Source: PALSA-1004 sp041483135 (GTDB lineage: Bacteria > Pseudomonadota > Gammaproteobacteria > Burkholderiales > SG8-41). From it: 64,000 nucleotides of DNA. Numbering within the stretch: the first letter of the stretch is position 1; the number at the start of each line of letters is the position of its first letter. This document shows positions 41,070-49,985 of this stretch, one piece after another. The notes below the pieces were generated by a model that worked only from the letters and a program-made list of their open reading frames with translations, was not told the origin of the DNA and made no database searches. The stretch spans positions 1 to 64,000 of the forward strand of contig JBGPFE010000007.1 of the NCBI GenBank assembly GCA_041483135.1, written 5' to 3'. The position numbers and the translations under genes were made by a program.

Positions 41070-41636
41070 ATGAGCGCCCCAAGCAACCAGGACTTGCAGC
41101 AATACCGCTCCTACCTGCTGCGTTACGCTCTGCTGCAGCTGCGTGACCACGACCTCGCCGAAGACGCGGTGCAGGAAACCCTGCTGGCGGCGCTCGAAGG
41201 GCGCGCGCAGTTCTCCGGCAGGTCGTCGCACAAGACCTGGCTCACCGGCATCCTCAAGCACAAGATCATCGACGTCATGCGGCGCAAATCCCGCGAGCGG
41301 CCGTTGACCTCGGGCGATGACCAATCGGAAGCCGACGCCATCGACACCCTGTTCAAGGCAGACGGGCACTGGCAGCGGTTCCCGGCGAGCTGGGGCAATC
41401 CGGAGCAATCCCTGGAAAACAAGAAATTCTGGGAAATATTCGAGCTGTGCTCGCAGCTGATGCCGGCACGCGCCGCGCGCGTGTTCATGATGCGCGAGGT
41501 GATGGAACTCACGACCGGTGAGATCTGTAAGGAACTCGCGATCACGCCGACCAACCTGTGGGTCATATTGCACCGCGCGCGCCTGAGCCTGCGCGAATGC
41601 CTCGAGATCAAATGGTTCGGCGGCGCGGCGAAATAG
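41070..41636 (+). CDS. ECF-type RNA polymerase sigma factor
   Basis: This is a 188-residue group IV sigma factor. Region 2 covers about 10-75 (RSYLLRYALLQLRDHDLAEDAVQETLLAALEG ... WLTGILKHKIIDVMRR) and region 4 covers 125-180 (LMPARAARVFMMREVMELTTGEICKELAITPTNLWVILHRARLSLRECL). It diverges from hsp20 and is followed after 8 bases by a small zinc-finger protein that is probably its partner. Target genes are not known. Confidence 0.92.
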   Translation: MSAPSNQDLQQYRSYLLRYALLQLRDHDLAEDAVQETLLAALEGRAQFSGRSSHKTWLTGILKHKIIDVMRRKSRERPLTSGDDQSEADAIDTLFKADGHWQRFPASWGNPEQSLENKKFWEIFELCSQLMPARAARVFMMREVMELTTGEICKELAITPTNLWVILHRARLSLRECLEIKWFGGAAK

Positions 41637-41644
41637 GATCTCAA

Positions 41645-41830
41645 ATGCTATCGTGCAAAGAAGTCAGCGTGCTCTTGTCGCAAGCCCAGGAGCAACCCCT
41701 GGGATTGCGGGAACAGCTCGGCCTCAGGCTGCACCTGGTGCTGTGCCAGGGCTGCGCGAATTTTCGCCGGCAACTCGATTTCATGCGCGCGGCAATCAGG
41801 CGCTATCGCGACGGCGACGCTGCGCACTGA
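41645..41830 (+). CDS. Small zf-HC2-type putative anti-sigma factor
   Basis: This 61-residue protein from the ATG at 41645 begins MLSCKEVSVLLSQAQEQPLGLREQLGLRLHLVLCQGCANF. The C4 ... H-x3-C-x2-C pattern (HLVLCQGC) is the zinc-binding anti-sigma (ZAS/zf-HC2) motif. There is no membrane helix, so it would be a soluble minimal anti-sigma. It lies 8 bases after the ECF sigma gene. Longer upstream frame is shadow. Confidence 0.82.
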   Translation: MLSCKEVSVLLSQAQEQPLGLREQLGLRLHLVLCQGCANFRRQLDFMRAAIRRYRDGDAAH

Positions 41831-41932
41831 TGCGCCTCCGGCGGAGCATTTCCGGCCGTAGCGGCGCGCGTCGAGCCCGCGCGTCCGTCGAACGCGTCGC
41901 GCGCCTGCTATAATCACGATTTTTCCGCCGCC

Positions 41933-43069
41933 ATGCGCGCATTACTGTTCCTGCTTTTCCTCGGCATCGCTGCCGCGTCACTCGCCCAATCCGCCAACCC
42001 GCTCGCGCCGCCGGCGCCGCCAGTCGCCGCCAAATCCTATCTGCTGCTCGACTATCACAGTCAGCAGGCTCTCGCCAGCGAGAATCCGAACGAGCGTATC
42101 GAACCGGCATCGCTCACGAAGCTGATGACGGCGTATCTCGCGTTCTCGGCGCTCAAGCAGAAACAGATCCAGCCGGCGCAGGTCGTGCCGGTATCGGAAC
42201 GCGCGTGGAAAGCCGAGGGCTCGCGCATGTTCATCGAGCCACGCAAGCCGGTGACGGTCGACGAGTTGATGCGCGGCATGATCGTGCAATCCGGCAACGA
42301 CGCGTGCATCGCGCTCGCCGAGCTGATCGCCGGCAGCGATGATGCTTTCGCACAAATGATGAACCGCGAGGCGCAGCGGCTGGGCATGAAAGACACCCAC
42401 TTCATCAACTCGACCGGCCTGCCGAATCCGCAGCACTACTCGACCGCCTACGACATGGCGCTGCTCGCGATCGCGATAATCCGCGATTTCCCCGAATACC
42501 ACCCGCTGTATTCGTTGAAGGAATACCGCTATAACAACATCACGCAGGCCAACCGCAACCGCCTGCTGTGGTCGGACCCGACGGTCGACGGCATGAAGAC
42601 CGGCTACACCGAGTCCGCCGGCTATTGCCTGATCACCTCGGCCAGGCGCGGCGAGCGGCGGCTGATTTCGGTGGTGCTCGGCGCCGCCTCGGAGACAGCA
42701 CGCGCGGCGGAAAGCCAGAAGCTGCTTAACTACGGTTTCCAGTTTTATGATAGCGTGAAGCTCTATGAGAAAAACCAGCCGGTCGCGAGCCTGCCGGTGT
42801 GGAAGGGCAGCGGCAACAGCGTCAAAGCCGGGTTTCTCGACGATTTGTACGTGAGCCTGCCCAAAGGGCAGGCCGACAAGCTGAAGGCGAATCTCGAAAG
42901 CCGGCAGCCGATGTTCGCGCCGATCAGCGCCGGCCAGAAAATCGGCGTGATGAAACTGATGCTCGATGGCAAGCCGTATGCCGAAATCCCGGTGGTCGCG
43001 CTCGAAACCATTGCGCTGGCGGGAATTCTCGGACGCGGCTGGGATTCGATTCGATTATTGTTCAAGTAA
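41933..43069 (+). CDS. dacC: D-alanyl-D-alanine carboxypeptidase (PBP5/6 family)
   Basis: This 378-residue low-molecular-weight penicillin-binding protein trims pentapeptides in peptidoglycan. It has a signal peptide (MRALLFLLFLGIAAASLAQS) and catalytic motifs EPASLTKLM (SxxK), QSGND (SxN) and MKTGYTESAGY (KTG). The C-terminal beta domain is followed by an amphipathic membrane anchor (LAGILGRGWDSIRLLFK). It precedes a D-amino-acid aminotransferase gene, a common pairing. The symbol could equally be dacA. Confidence 0.93.
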   Translation: MRALLFLLFLGIAAASLAQSANPLAPPAPPVAAKSYLLLDYHSQQALASENPNERIEPASLTKLMTAYLAFSALKQKQIQPAQVVPVSERAWKAEGSRMFIEPRKPVTVDELMRGMIVQSGNDACIALAELIAGSDDAFAQMMNREAQRLGMKDTHFINSTGLPNPQHYSTAYDMALLAIAIIRDFPEYHPLYSLKEYRYNNITQANRNRLLWSDPTVDGMKTGYTESAGYCLITSARRGERRLISVVLGAASETARAAESQKLLNYGFQFYDSVKLYEKNQPVASLPVWKGSGNSVKAGFLDDLYVSLPKGQADKLKANLESRQPMFAPISAGQKIGVMKLMLDGKPYAEIPVVALETIALAGILGRGWDSIRLLFK

Positions 43070-43079
43070 CGGGGCGATC

Positions 43080-43943
43080 ATGGCGACTGACATCATTTAT
43101 CTGAACGGCGAGTTCATGCCGCTCGAGGAAGCGCGCATTCCGGTGCTCGACCGCGGCTTCATTTTCGGCGATGGCGTGTACGAGGTGATACCGGTCTATT
43201 CGCGCCATCCGTTCCGGCTGCCTGAGCATTTGCAGCGCCTGCAGCACAGTCTCGACGGCATCCGGCTCGCCAATCCGCTGTCGGACGCGGAGTGGACCAA
43301 GCTCACCCACGACCTTGTTGCGCGCAATGCGGGCGACGATCAATCGATCTATTTCCAGGTCACGCGCGGCGCCGCCAGCCGCGCCCACGAATTTCCGAAA
43401 GACGCGAAACCGACGGTATTCATGATGAGCAGCCCGCTCGTCACGCCGCCGCGCGAGCAGGTCGAGAACGGCGTCGCTTGCATCACCGCAACGGATTTCC
43501 GCTGGCTGAAGTGCGACATCAAGTCGGTGTCGCTGCTCGGCAATTGCCTGCTCAAGCAGACCGCCGTCGACGCCGGTGCAGCCGAGACCGTGATGTTCCG
43601 CGACGGCTACCTGACCGAAGCGTCGGCGAGCAACGTGTTCGTCGTGCGCAACGGCGTGCTGCTCGCGCCGCCGAAGAACCACTTGATCCTGCCAGGCATC
43701 ACTTACGATGTCGTGCTCGAGATCGCTGGCTCGAACAGGATTCCGCTCGAGGTGCGCGAGGTTTCCGAGCAGGAAACGAGGTCCGCGCAGGAAATCTGGG
43801 TCACGTCGTCGACCAAGGAAGTGCTCGCGGTGACGAAGCTGGATGGCCGCGCGGTCGGCGACGGCAAGCCCGGCGCAGTGTTCCGCCGCGTGCACGCGCT
43901 GTATCAGGACTTCAAGCAGACGGTGATGCGCCGCGCCGCATAG
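43080..43943 (+). CDS. D-amino-acid aminotransferase (class IV PLP)
   Basis: This is a 287-residue fold-type IV aminotransferase from the ATG at 43080 (MATDIIYLNGEFMPLEEARIPVLDRGFIFGDGVYEVI). The PLP lysine is in CDIKSVSLLGN; YLTEASASNVFVV and TSSTKEVLAV are cofactor and substrate blocks. It is likely to interconvert D-alanine and D-glutamate for cell wall; the branched-chain enzyme is a less likely alternative given the neighbouring PBP gene. It lies 10 bases after dacC. Confidence 0.9.
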   Translation: MATDIIYLNGEFMPLEEARIPVLDRGFIFGDGVYEVIPVYSRHPFRLPEHLQRLQHSLDGIRLANPLSDAEWTKLTHDLVARNAGDDQSIYFQVTRGAASRAHEFPKDAKPTVFMMSSPLVTPPREQVENGVACITATDFRWLKCDIKSVSLLGNCLLKQTAVDAGAAETVMFRDGYLTEASASNVFVVRNGVLLAPPKNHLILPGITYDVVLEIAGSNRIPLEVREVSEQETRSAQEIWVTSSTKEVLAVTKLDGRAVGDGKPGAVFRRVHALYQDFKQTVMRRAA

Positions 43944-43957
43944 TCGCTACGCCCGGC

Positions 43958-44221
43958 ATGCAGGACCCGTCGCTGATCGAATATCCGTGCGAGTTCCCCA
44001 TCAAGATCATGGGGCAGACCCAGCCGGGTTTCGCGCAGGCCGTGCTCGAAGTCGTCCGCCGTCATGCGCCTGACTTCGACGCCACGACGATGGCAATGAA
44101 AACCAGCAAGCACGGCAAATACCTGAGCATCACGTGCGTGATCAACGCGGCTTCGCGCGAACAGCTGGACGCGTTGTATAAAGAACTGTGCGATCACCCG
44201 CTGGTGGTGATGGTGCTGTGA
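43958..44221 (+). CDS. ybeD: DUF493 (YbeD-like) protein
   Basis: This 87-residue cytoplasmic protein (MQDPSLIEYPCEFPIKIMGQ) has an ACT-like ferredoxin fold in known relatives. It contains HGKYLSITCVINAASREQLDALYKELCDHPLVVMVL. It is almost always next to lipB, as here, and has been proposed to regulate lipoate synthesis, without firm proof. It is 14 bases after the aminotransferase. Confidence 0.9.
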   Translation: MQDPSLIEYPCEFPIKIMGQTQPGFAQAVLEVVRRHAPDFDATTMAMKTSKHGKYLSITCVINAASREQLDALYKELCDHPLVVMVL

Positions 44222-44225
44222 CGGG

Positions 44226-44373
44226 TCATGAGTAATGGGTAATGCGTGATGAGCCGAGCAGCAACAGCCTTGAGCCCTGCCGTGGCGTCCTTCACGATGT
44301 CAGTCACGCAATCAGAACTGTCGAATGAGCGCAACGTGCCACCCATTACTCATCACTCATCACTCATCACCAC
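44226..44373. repeat. Heptamer-arm inverted repeat element, copy K (start of lipB)
   Basis: The left arm 44226-44252 has GAGTAAT/GGGTAAT/GCGTGAT units. The right arm 44341-44373 has inverted ACTCATC units in triplicate. The spacer, about 88 bases, is the longest of the short copies. It encodes the N-terminal extension of LipB. Confidence 0.7.
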
Positions 44374-44974
44374 TCGCAAGCTGGGGCTTGCGGACTACGA
44401 GCCGACCTGGCGCGCGATGCAGGACTACACCGCGCGCCGCACGGCGGAAACCGCCGACGAAATCTGGCTGCTGCAGCATCCGCCGGTTTACACGCTCGGC
44501 GTCGCCGGCAGGCCCGAGCACCTGCCGCGCGTCGCCAACGGCATTCCGGTCGTCAAGGTCGACCGCGGCGGCCAGATCACTTATCACGGTCCCGGCCAGC
44601 TCGTGGTTTATCTGCTGCTCGACATGCGCCGGCGGGCTTTAAGCGTGCGGCCGCTGGTCAGAACGATGGAACAGGCGGTGATAGACTTGCTCGCCGGTTA
44701 CGGCATTGCATCCACCGGCCGCGCCGATGCACCCGGCGTATACGTCGGCAACGCCAAGATTGCGGCGCTCGGGCTGCGCATCAGGAACGGTTGCTGTTAT
44801 CATGGACTCGCACTCAACGCCGACATGGACTTGAGCCCGTTTCACGCGATCGACCCGTGCGGCTATCCCGGTCTCGAAGTCACGCAAATGCGCGATCTCA
44901 ACGTCACCGGCTCACTGGAACTTTTAGGCGATAAACTGACCCAGCACCTGCTGGCGCGACTGCAAGCGAACTGA
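44249..44974 (+). CDS. lipB: Octanoyltransferase
   Basis: LipB moves octanoyl from ACP to lipoyl domains. The conserved protein begins at RKLGLADYEPTWRAMQDYT, but about 40 residues of repeat-derived sequence (ending ITHHSSLITT) precede it. ATG codons at 44249 and 44297 are possible; neither has a good ribosome site. The active-site motifs are intact: DRGGQITYHGPGQLVVYLLLD, the lysine in GNAKIAALGLRIRNG and the cysteine in DPCGYPG. It lies upstream of lipA as usual. Confidence 0.9.
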   Translation: MSRAATALSPAVASFTMSVTQSELSNERNVPPITHHSSLITTRKLGLADYEPTWRAMQDYTARRTAETADEIWLLQHPPVYTLGVAGRPEHLPRVANGIPVVKVDRGGQITYHGPGQLVVYLLLDMRRRALSVRPLVRTMEQAVIDLLAGYGIASTGRADAPGVYVGNAKIAALGLRIRNGCCYHGLALNADMDLSPFHAIDPCGYPGLEVTQMRDLNVTGSLELLGDKLTQHLLARLQAN

Positions 44975-44989
44975 CGCGCCGCGCACATC

Positions 44990-45940
44990 ATGAGCACCGT
45001 TACCGACAAGCAAAAAGGTGAGGCCAAAACCGCGCGCGCATTCGGCAAGTCCGCAATCAGGATCGTCCCCGCCGAGCGCCTGAAGAAGCCCGAGTGGATC
45101 CGCGTCAAGTCCGGCAACGGCCAGCGCTTCCAGGAAATCAAGCACATCCTGCGCGGGCACAAGCTGCACACGGTGTGCGAAGAAGCGTCGTGTCCCAACA
45201 TCGGCGAGTGCTTCGGCAAGGGCACCGCGACGTTCATGATCCTCGGCGACCTGTGCACGCGCCGTTGTCCATTTTGCGACGTCGCGCACGGCCGCCCTAA
45301 GCCGCCCGCTGCCGACGAACCGGTCAACCTCGCCACCACCATCGCCGCACTCAAGCTCAACTACGTCGTGATCACCAGCGTCGATCGCGACGATCTGCGC
45401 GACGGCGGCGCGCAGCATTTCGCCGATTGCATCCGCGCAGTGCGCGAATTATCGCCGGCAACGCGCATCGAGGTGCTGGTGCCGGATTTTCGCGGCCGGC
45501 GTGATGTCGCGCTCGACATCCTTGTTCGGAACCCGCCCGACGTGATGAATCACAACCTTGAGACCGTGCCGCGCCTCTACAGGCAGGCGCGGCCGGGTGC
45601 GGATTACCGCAACTCGCTCACGCTGCTCAAGGATTTCAAGGCGCGCCTGCCGCAGATCCCGACCAAATCGGGGCTCATGCTGGGCCTGGGCGAAACTGAC
45701 GACGAGATCCTTGAAGTGATGCGCGACTTGCGCGCGCACAGCGTCGACATGCTCACGCTCGGCCAGTACCTGCAGCCGAGCGCGCATCATCTGCCGGTCG
45801 CGCGCTACGCCGAGCCGGCGGTATTCAGTGAGTTAGGGCGGCAGGCCAACGCGCTGGGTTTTGCTCACGCCGCGTGCGGGCCGCTCGTGCGCTCGAGCTA
45901 CCACGCCGACCAGCAAGCCCACGCAGCCGGCGTCGCCTGA
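44990..45940 (+). CDS. lipA: Lipoyl synthase
   Basis: This 316-residue radical-SAM enzyme inserts two sulfurs into octanoyl chains. The auxiliary cluster is CEEASCPNIGEC (C-x4-C-x5-C), the SAM cluster CTRRCPFC (C-x3-C-x2-C), and the C-terminal RSSYHAD motif is present. It is 15 bases after lipB. Together with the lipoyl-domain E3 at 61355 it links to 2-oxoacid dehydrogenases. Confidence 0.97.
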   Translation: MSTVTDKQKGEAKTARAFGKSAIRIVPAERLKKPEWIRVKSGNGQRFQEIKHILRGHKLHTVCEEASCPNIGECFGKGTATFMILGDLCTRRCPFCDVAHGRPKPPAADEPVNLATTIAALKLNYVVITSVDRDDLRDGGAQHFADCIRAVRELSPATRIEVLVPDFRGRRDVALDILVRNPPDVMNHNLETVPRLYRQARPGADYRNSLTLLKDFKARLPQIPTKSGLMLGLGETDDEILEVMRDLRAHSVDMLTLGQYLQPSAHHLPVARYAEPAVFSELGRQANALGFAHAACGPLVRSSYHADQQAHAAGVA

Positions 45941-45989
45941 ACGAAGCACTATAGTCAGCGCCCATCGAGCAGCACGAAACCAATTCGCC

Positions 45990-46367
45990 ATGCCACGCTT
46001 CTACATCGGTCTTGCGGAAGACGAAAAAGAACTCTGGAAAGCGAGGAACGTCGCCGCCGAGGGCAATTTCCTGATCACCGTAGAGCTTTCGTTCGCGGGA
46101 CAGGATGCGAAGCCGGTCGAGCGCTACAAAGCCGCGTTGCTCGCACTCGGCAAGGAAGCGACCCAGCGAAGGCAGCTGTCGAAGTACTGCTGGATTTTTG
46201 CCCTCGAGGCCCGGCTCAACGATGTCATGCAGACGCTGGTCAATCACCTCGGCGTCGAGCACCATTCGTATACCGCAGTCGACCTGAAATCCGGGGAAGG
46301 ATTATCCTATGACGCCGAGAAGCGGGTCGTGTGCGAGTTCTACTCGAAAAACTGGATGGACTGTTAA
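45990..46367 (+). CDS. Hypothetical protein
   Basis: This is a 125-residue soluble protein from an ATG at 45990 (MPRFYIGLAEDEKELWKARN). Several aromatic and charged segments are visible (LSKYCWIFALEARLNDVMQTLVNHLGVEHHSYTAVDLK). There is no signal or membrane segment and no family recognised. Base composition is like its neighbours, so I take it as real. It is convergent with polA and the two stop codons share a TTAA (46364-46367). Confidence 0.65.
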   Translation: MPRFYIGLAEDEKELWKARNVAAEGNFLITVELSFAGQDAKPVERYKAALLALGKEATQRRQLSKYCWIFALEARLNDVMQTLVNHLGVEHHSYTAVDLKSGEGLSYDAEKRVVCEFYSKNWMDC

Positions 46368-49102
46368 TGCGCTTTTTCCCAGTTCGGTCCTGCCCCCACA
46401 TCGACGATTAAAGGCACCGCGAGTTGCGCGACACCGCTCATCAGCAGCGGCAGTTTTTTCTTCACCACGTCGACTTCCCCGTCCGGCGCTTCAAGCACCA
46501 GTTCGTCGTGCACTTGCATGATGAGCTTGGTTTTGAGCTTGCCGGCTTCGAGCCAGTGCTGTACCGCGATCATCGCGAGCTTGATCAGGTCCGCTGCCGT
46601 GCCCTGCATCGGGGCGTTGATCGCCGCGCGCTCGGCGCCCTGGCGCCGGGCGCCGTTGCTGCTGCGGATCTCGGGCAACCATAAGCGCCGTCCGAACACG
46701 GTTTCAACGTAACCCTGCTCGCGCGCCTGCTCGCGTGTCACCCGCATGTACTCGGCGACGCCTGGATAGCGCGCGAAGTAACGGTCCATGTATTGCTGCG
46801 CGGCGGTGCGCTCAATGCCGAGCTGGCCGGCAAGCCCGAACGCCGACATGCCGTAAATCAAGCCGAAGTTGATCACCTTGGCGTAGCGCCGCTGCTCGGC
46901 GTCGACGCTCTTGGGGTCGACGCTGAAGATTTCCGCCGCAGTCGCGCGATGAATGTCCTCGCCCGCCGCGAACGCTTTGAGCAGGCTCGCGTCCTGCGAA
47001 ATGTGCGCCATGATCCTGAGTTCGATTTGCGAATAATCGGCGGAAACAATCCGGCTGCCGCGGGGCGCGATGAACGCTTCCCGGATACGGCGGCCTTCGG
47101 CGGTGCGTACCGGGATGTTCTGCAGGTTGGGATCGTTGCTCGCGAGCCGGCCGGTGATCGCGACCGCCTGCGCGTAGTTGGTATGCACGCGGCCGGTATC
47201 GGGATTGACCATGCGCGGCAGCTTGTCGGTGTAAGTCGATTTCAGCTTCGCGATACCGCGGTACTCGAGCAGCAGCTTCGGCAATGGATAGTCGAGCGCA
47301 AGCTCGGCCAGCACGTCCTCGTCGGTCGACGGCGCGCCGCCCGGCGTTTTCTTGACGACCGGCAGCTTCTGCTTGTCGAACAGGATTTCCTGGATCTGTT
47401 TCGGCGAATTGAGATTGAACGGCTGCTCCGCCTGCTTGTGCGCGGCGGCTTCGAGCTCCATCATCTTGTTGCCCAGCTCGCGGCTTTGCGTATCAAGCAG
47501 TTTCGAGTCGAGCAGCACGCCGTGGCGCTCCATGGTTTGCAGCACCGCCATCACCGGCATTTCAATGTCGCGGTAAATCTTCGCGAGCTTGCCGTCGTTC
47601 CCGATCTGCGGATACAGCGCGCGGTGCAGCTGCAGCGTGATGTCGGCGTCTTCCGCCGCGTATTCGGACGCGCGTTCGATGGCCACCTGGTCGAAGCCGA
47701 TCTGGCTCGCGCCCTTGCCGGCGACTTCTTCGTAAGTGATGGTCTTCACGCCGAGATGACGGAAGGCCAGGCTGTCCATGTCATGCGGCTGGTGGCTTTC
47801 GAGCACGTACGATTGCAGCAGCGTGTCGTGCGCGATACCGCCGAGCCGGACGCCGTGATTTGCGAAGACGTGCGTATCGTACTTGAGATTCTGGCCGAGC
47901 TTTGCCGCGCGATGGTTCTCGAGCCACGGTTTGAGTTTCGTCAATACCGCGTCGAGATCGAGCTGGCGCGGAGCGCCGGCATAGCGGTGCGCGAGCGGCA
48001 GATAGGCCGCTTGCCCGGGCTCGAGCGAAAACGAAATGCCGACCAGCCGCGCCTGCAGTGGATCGAGGCTCGTGGTCTCCGTATCGACCGACACGAGCGG
48101 AGCGGCGGAGATCTTCGCCAACCAGGAGTCGAGTTGCTGATCGGTCAGAATCGTCTCATAACGCCGCGCTGGCGAGGCGTTAGGTGTCAGGCGTGAAGCG
48201 GTGCCGATCGCACCGGTTTCGGGCTGACTGCTGACCGCTGATTGCTGACCGCTGTTTCCACCCAGTTCCCGCCGCCACGACTTGAACTCGAAGCGGTCGA
48301 ACAGCTCGGCGAGTTTCGCCGTGTCGTGCTTGTCATGCGCAAGGTCTTCGAGCTTGACCGGCAGCTCGACGTCGCACTTGATCGTCAGCAACTCGCGCGC
48401 CTTGGGCAGCCAGTCGAGGCTCTTCCGCAGGTTCTCGCCGACTACGCCGCCGATTTCATCGGCATGCCTGATCACGTTGTCGAGCGTCCGGTACTGCGTG
48501 AGCCACTTGACCGCGGTCTTCGGCCCGACTTTGTCGACGCCGGGCACGTTGTCGACCGCGTCGCCGACGAGCGCCAGATAGTCGGTCATGCGCTCGGGCT
48601 TGACGCCGAATTTTTTCTCGACGCCGGCTTCATCGAGCGTCTCGTTCGACATCGTGTTGACCAGCGTCACCGATGGATTGACGAGCTGCGTGATATCCTT
48701 GTCGCCGGTCGAGATTACCGTGCGCAGGCCGCGCTTTTGCGCCTCGCGCGCGAGCGTGCCGATCACATCGTCGGCTTCGACGCCTTCAACGATGAGCAGC
48801 GGCCAGCCCATCGCGCGGATCGTCTCGTGCAGCGGCGCGATCTGCCGCACCAGGTCGTCGGGCATCGGCGGCCGGTTGGCCTTGTATTCGGGGTAGACTT
48901 CCTCGCGGAAGGTCTTGCCTTTTGCATCGAAAACGCAGGCGCTATAATCGGCTGCAACATCCTTGTGCAACCGGCGCAGCATGTTGAGCACGCCGTAAAT
49001 CGCGTTGGTCGGTTCGCCTTTACTATTGCGCAGATCTTTTATTGCGTGGAACGCGCGATACAGGTAAGACGAGCCGTCAACCAGCAGCAACGTTTTTGTC
49101 AT
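46364..49102 (-). CDS. polA: DNA polymerase I, with repeat-derived linker insertion
   Basis: This 912-residue protein has a 5'-nuclease domain (1-290; LLVDGSSYLYRAFHA, DKDITQLV), a 3'-5' exonuclease (about 315-500) with intact SVDTETTSLDP metal site, and the polymerase domain (motif A VSADYSQIELRIMAHIS, motif B RRYAKVINFGLIYGMSAFG, motif C MQVHDELVLE). Between the first two domains about 28 residues (SGQQSAVSSQPE ... SRLTPNASPARR) are encoded by a heptamer element in frame, apparently tolerated in the flexible linker. Confidence 0.97.
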   Translation of the reverse strand: MTKTLLLVDGSSYLYRAFHAIKDLRNSKGEPTNAIYGVLNMLRRLHKDVAADYSACVFDAKGKTFREEVYPEYKANRPPMPDDLVRQIAPLHETIRAMGWPLLIVEGVEADDVIGTLAREAQKRGLRTVISTGDKDITQLVNPSVTLVNTMSNETLDEAGVEKKFGVKPERMTDYLALVGDAVDNVPGVDKVGPKTAVKWLTQYRTLDNVIRHADEIGGVVGENLRKSLDWLPKARELLTIKCDVELPVKLEDLAHDKHDTAKLAELFDRFEFKSWRRELGGNSGQQSAVSSQPETGAIGTASRLTPNASPARRYETILTDQQLDSWLAKISAAPLVSVDTETTSLDPLQARLVGISFSLEPGQAAYLPLAHRYAGAPRQLDLDAVLTKLKPWLENHRAAKLGQNLKYDTHVFANHGVRLGGIAHDTLLQSYVLESHQPHDMDSLAFRHLGVKTITYEEVAGKGASQIGFDQVAIERASEYAAEDADITLQLHRALYPQIGNDGKLAKIYRDIEMPVMAVLQTMERHGVLLDSKLLDTQSRELGNKMMELEAAAHKQAEQPFNLNSPKQIQEILFDKQKLPVVKKTPGGAPSTDEDVLAELALDYPLPKLLLEYRGIAKLKSTYTDKLPRMVNPDTGRVHTNYAQAVAITGRLASNDPNLQNIPVRTAEGRRIREAFIAPRGSRIVSADYSQIELRIMAHISQDASLLKAFAAGEDIHRATAAEIFSVDPKSVDAEQRRYAKVINFGLIYGMSAFGLAGQLGIERTAAQQYMDRYFARYPGVAEYMRVTREQAREQGYVETVFGRRLWLPEIRSSNGARRQGAERAAINAPMQGTAADLIKLAMIAVQHWLEAGKLKTKLIMQVHDELVLEAPDGEVDVVKKKLPLLMSGVAQLAVPLIVDVGAGPNWEKAH
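48172..48254. repeat. Heptamer-arm element, copy L (inside polA)
   Basis: The left arm 48172-48201 has GAGGCGT/TAGGTGT/CAGGCGT units. The right arm 48223-48254 has CTGACTG/CTGACCG/CTGATTG/CTGACCG units. The arms belong to different unit types, so complementarity is partial. The reading frame is kept. Confidence 0.75.
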
Positions 49103-49139
49103 CCCGCGTTACCTGCCAGTTCGTTATGAGGAGTGAAGA

Positions 49140-49859
49140 ATGAATCATCCCAACAAGATCCCGCCGCGCCTGACATCCGAACCCGGATGGTCGGCGCGCG
49201 AGTCGTGGCGCATGTTCGGCATTATGTCAGAATTCGTCGAGGCGGCGGAGCGCCTGGGCAACATCCGGCCTGCGGTCAGCATGTTCGGCAGCTCACGCGT
49301 TACGGTCGACCATCCGTATTTCATGCTCGCCGAGAGAATCGCGCGCCAGTTGTCCGACGCCGGCTTCAGCGTGATCTCGGGCGGCGGCCCGGGCATGATG
49401 GAGGCATTCAACAAAGGCGCCTACTTCGGCAAGTCGCCGGCGATCGGGCTCAATATCGAATTGCCGCGCGAGCAGTTCCCCAACTCGTATCAGGACATCA
49501 GCCTCGCGTTCCGCCACTTCTTCGCGCGCAAGGTCACGTTCGTGCGCTTCGCGACGGCTTACGTAGTGCTGCCCGGCGGGTTCGGCACGCTCGACGAGCT
49601 GCTGGAGGCGCTGGCGCTGGTGCAATCCGGCAAGATCCGCCGCATGCCGATCATCCTCGTCCATACCCCGTTCTGGCGCGGCCTCATTGACTGGTTCCGC
49701 GAGCGGCTCGTCGCCGAGAACATGATAGCCCCGGGCGACATGGACCTGGTGCAGCTGATCGACGACCCGGAGCAGGTAGTGGCCGCGATTTTCGACTACT
49801 ACGAGAAACGCGGCTTCGAGCCGTCCGAAGCGGACAGCGAGATACTGCTCAGTTTGTAG
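49140..49859 (+). CDS. LOG family protein (TIGR00730 type)
   Basis: This 239-residue Rossmann-fold protein has the LOG motifs SGGGPGMMEAFNKGAY and VLPGGFGTLDELLEALALVQ, which place it with cytokinin-activating phosphoribohydrolases / nucleotide 5'-monophosphate nucleosidases. The N-terminal part (LTSEPGWSARESWRMFGIMSEFVEAAE) is typical of bacterial LOG proteins. The physiological substrate in bacteria is not settled. It diverges from polA with a 37-base gap. Confidence 0.87.
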   Translation: MNHPNKIPPRLTSEPGWSARESWRMFGIMSEFVEAAERLGNIRPAVSMFGSSRVTVDHPYFMLAERIARQLSDAGFSVISGGGPGMMEAFNKGAYFGKSPAIGLNIELPREQFPNSYQDISLAFRHFFARKVTFVRFATAYVVLPGGFGTLDELLEALALVQSGKIRRMPIILVHTPFWRGLIDWFRERLVAENMIAPGDMDLVQLIDDPEQVVAAIFDYYEKRGFEPSEADSEILLSL

Positions 49860-49985
49860 GATTCGTACCTGACAATTGCCGGTCCCGGGATTTTCCGAGT
49901 ATCGAATCCTGCGTGCCGGATCGATCCTTCTTTAAATTTTCCGCTGAAAGGCCGATAATAGGCTGCCAAGACCCGAGGAATGATC

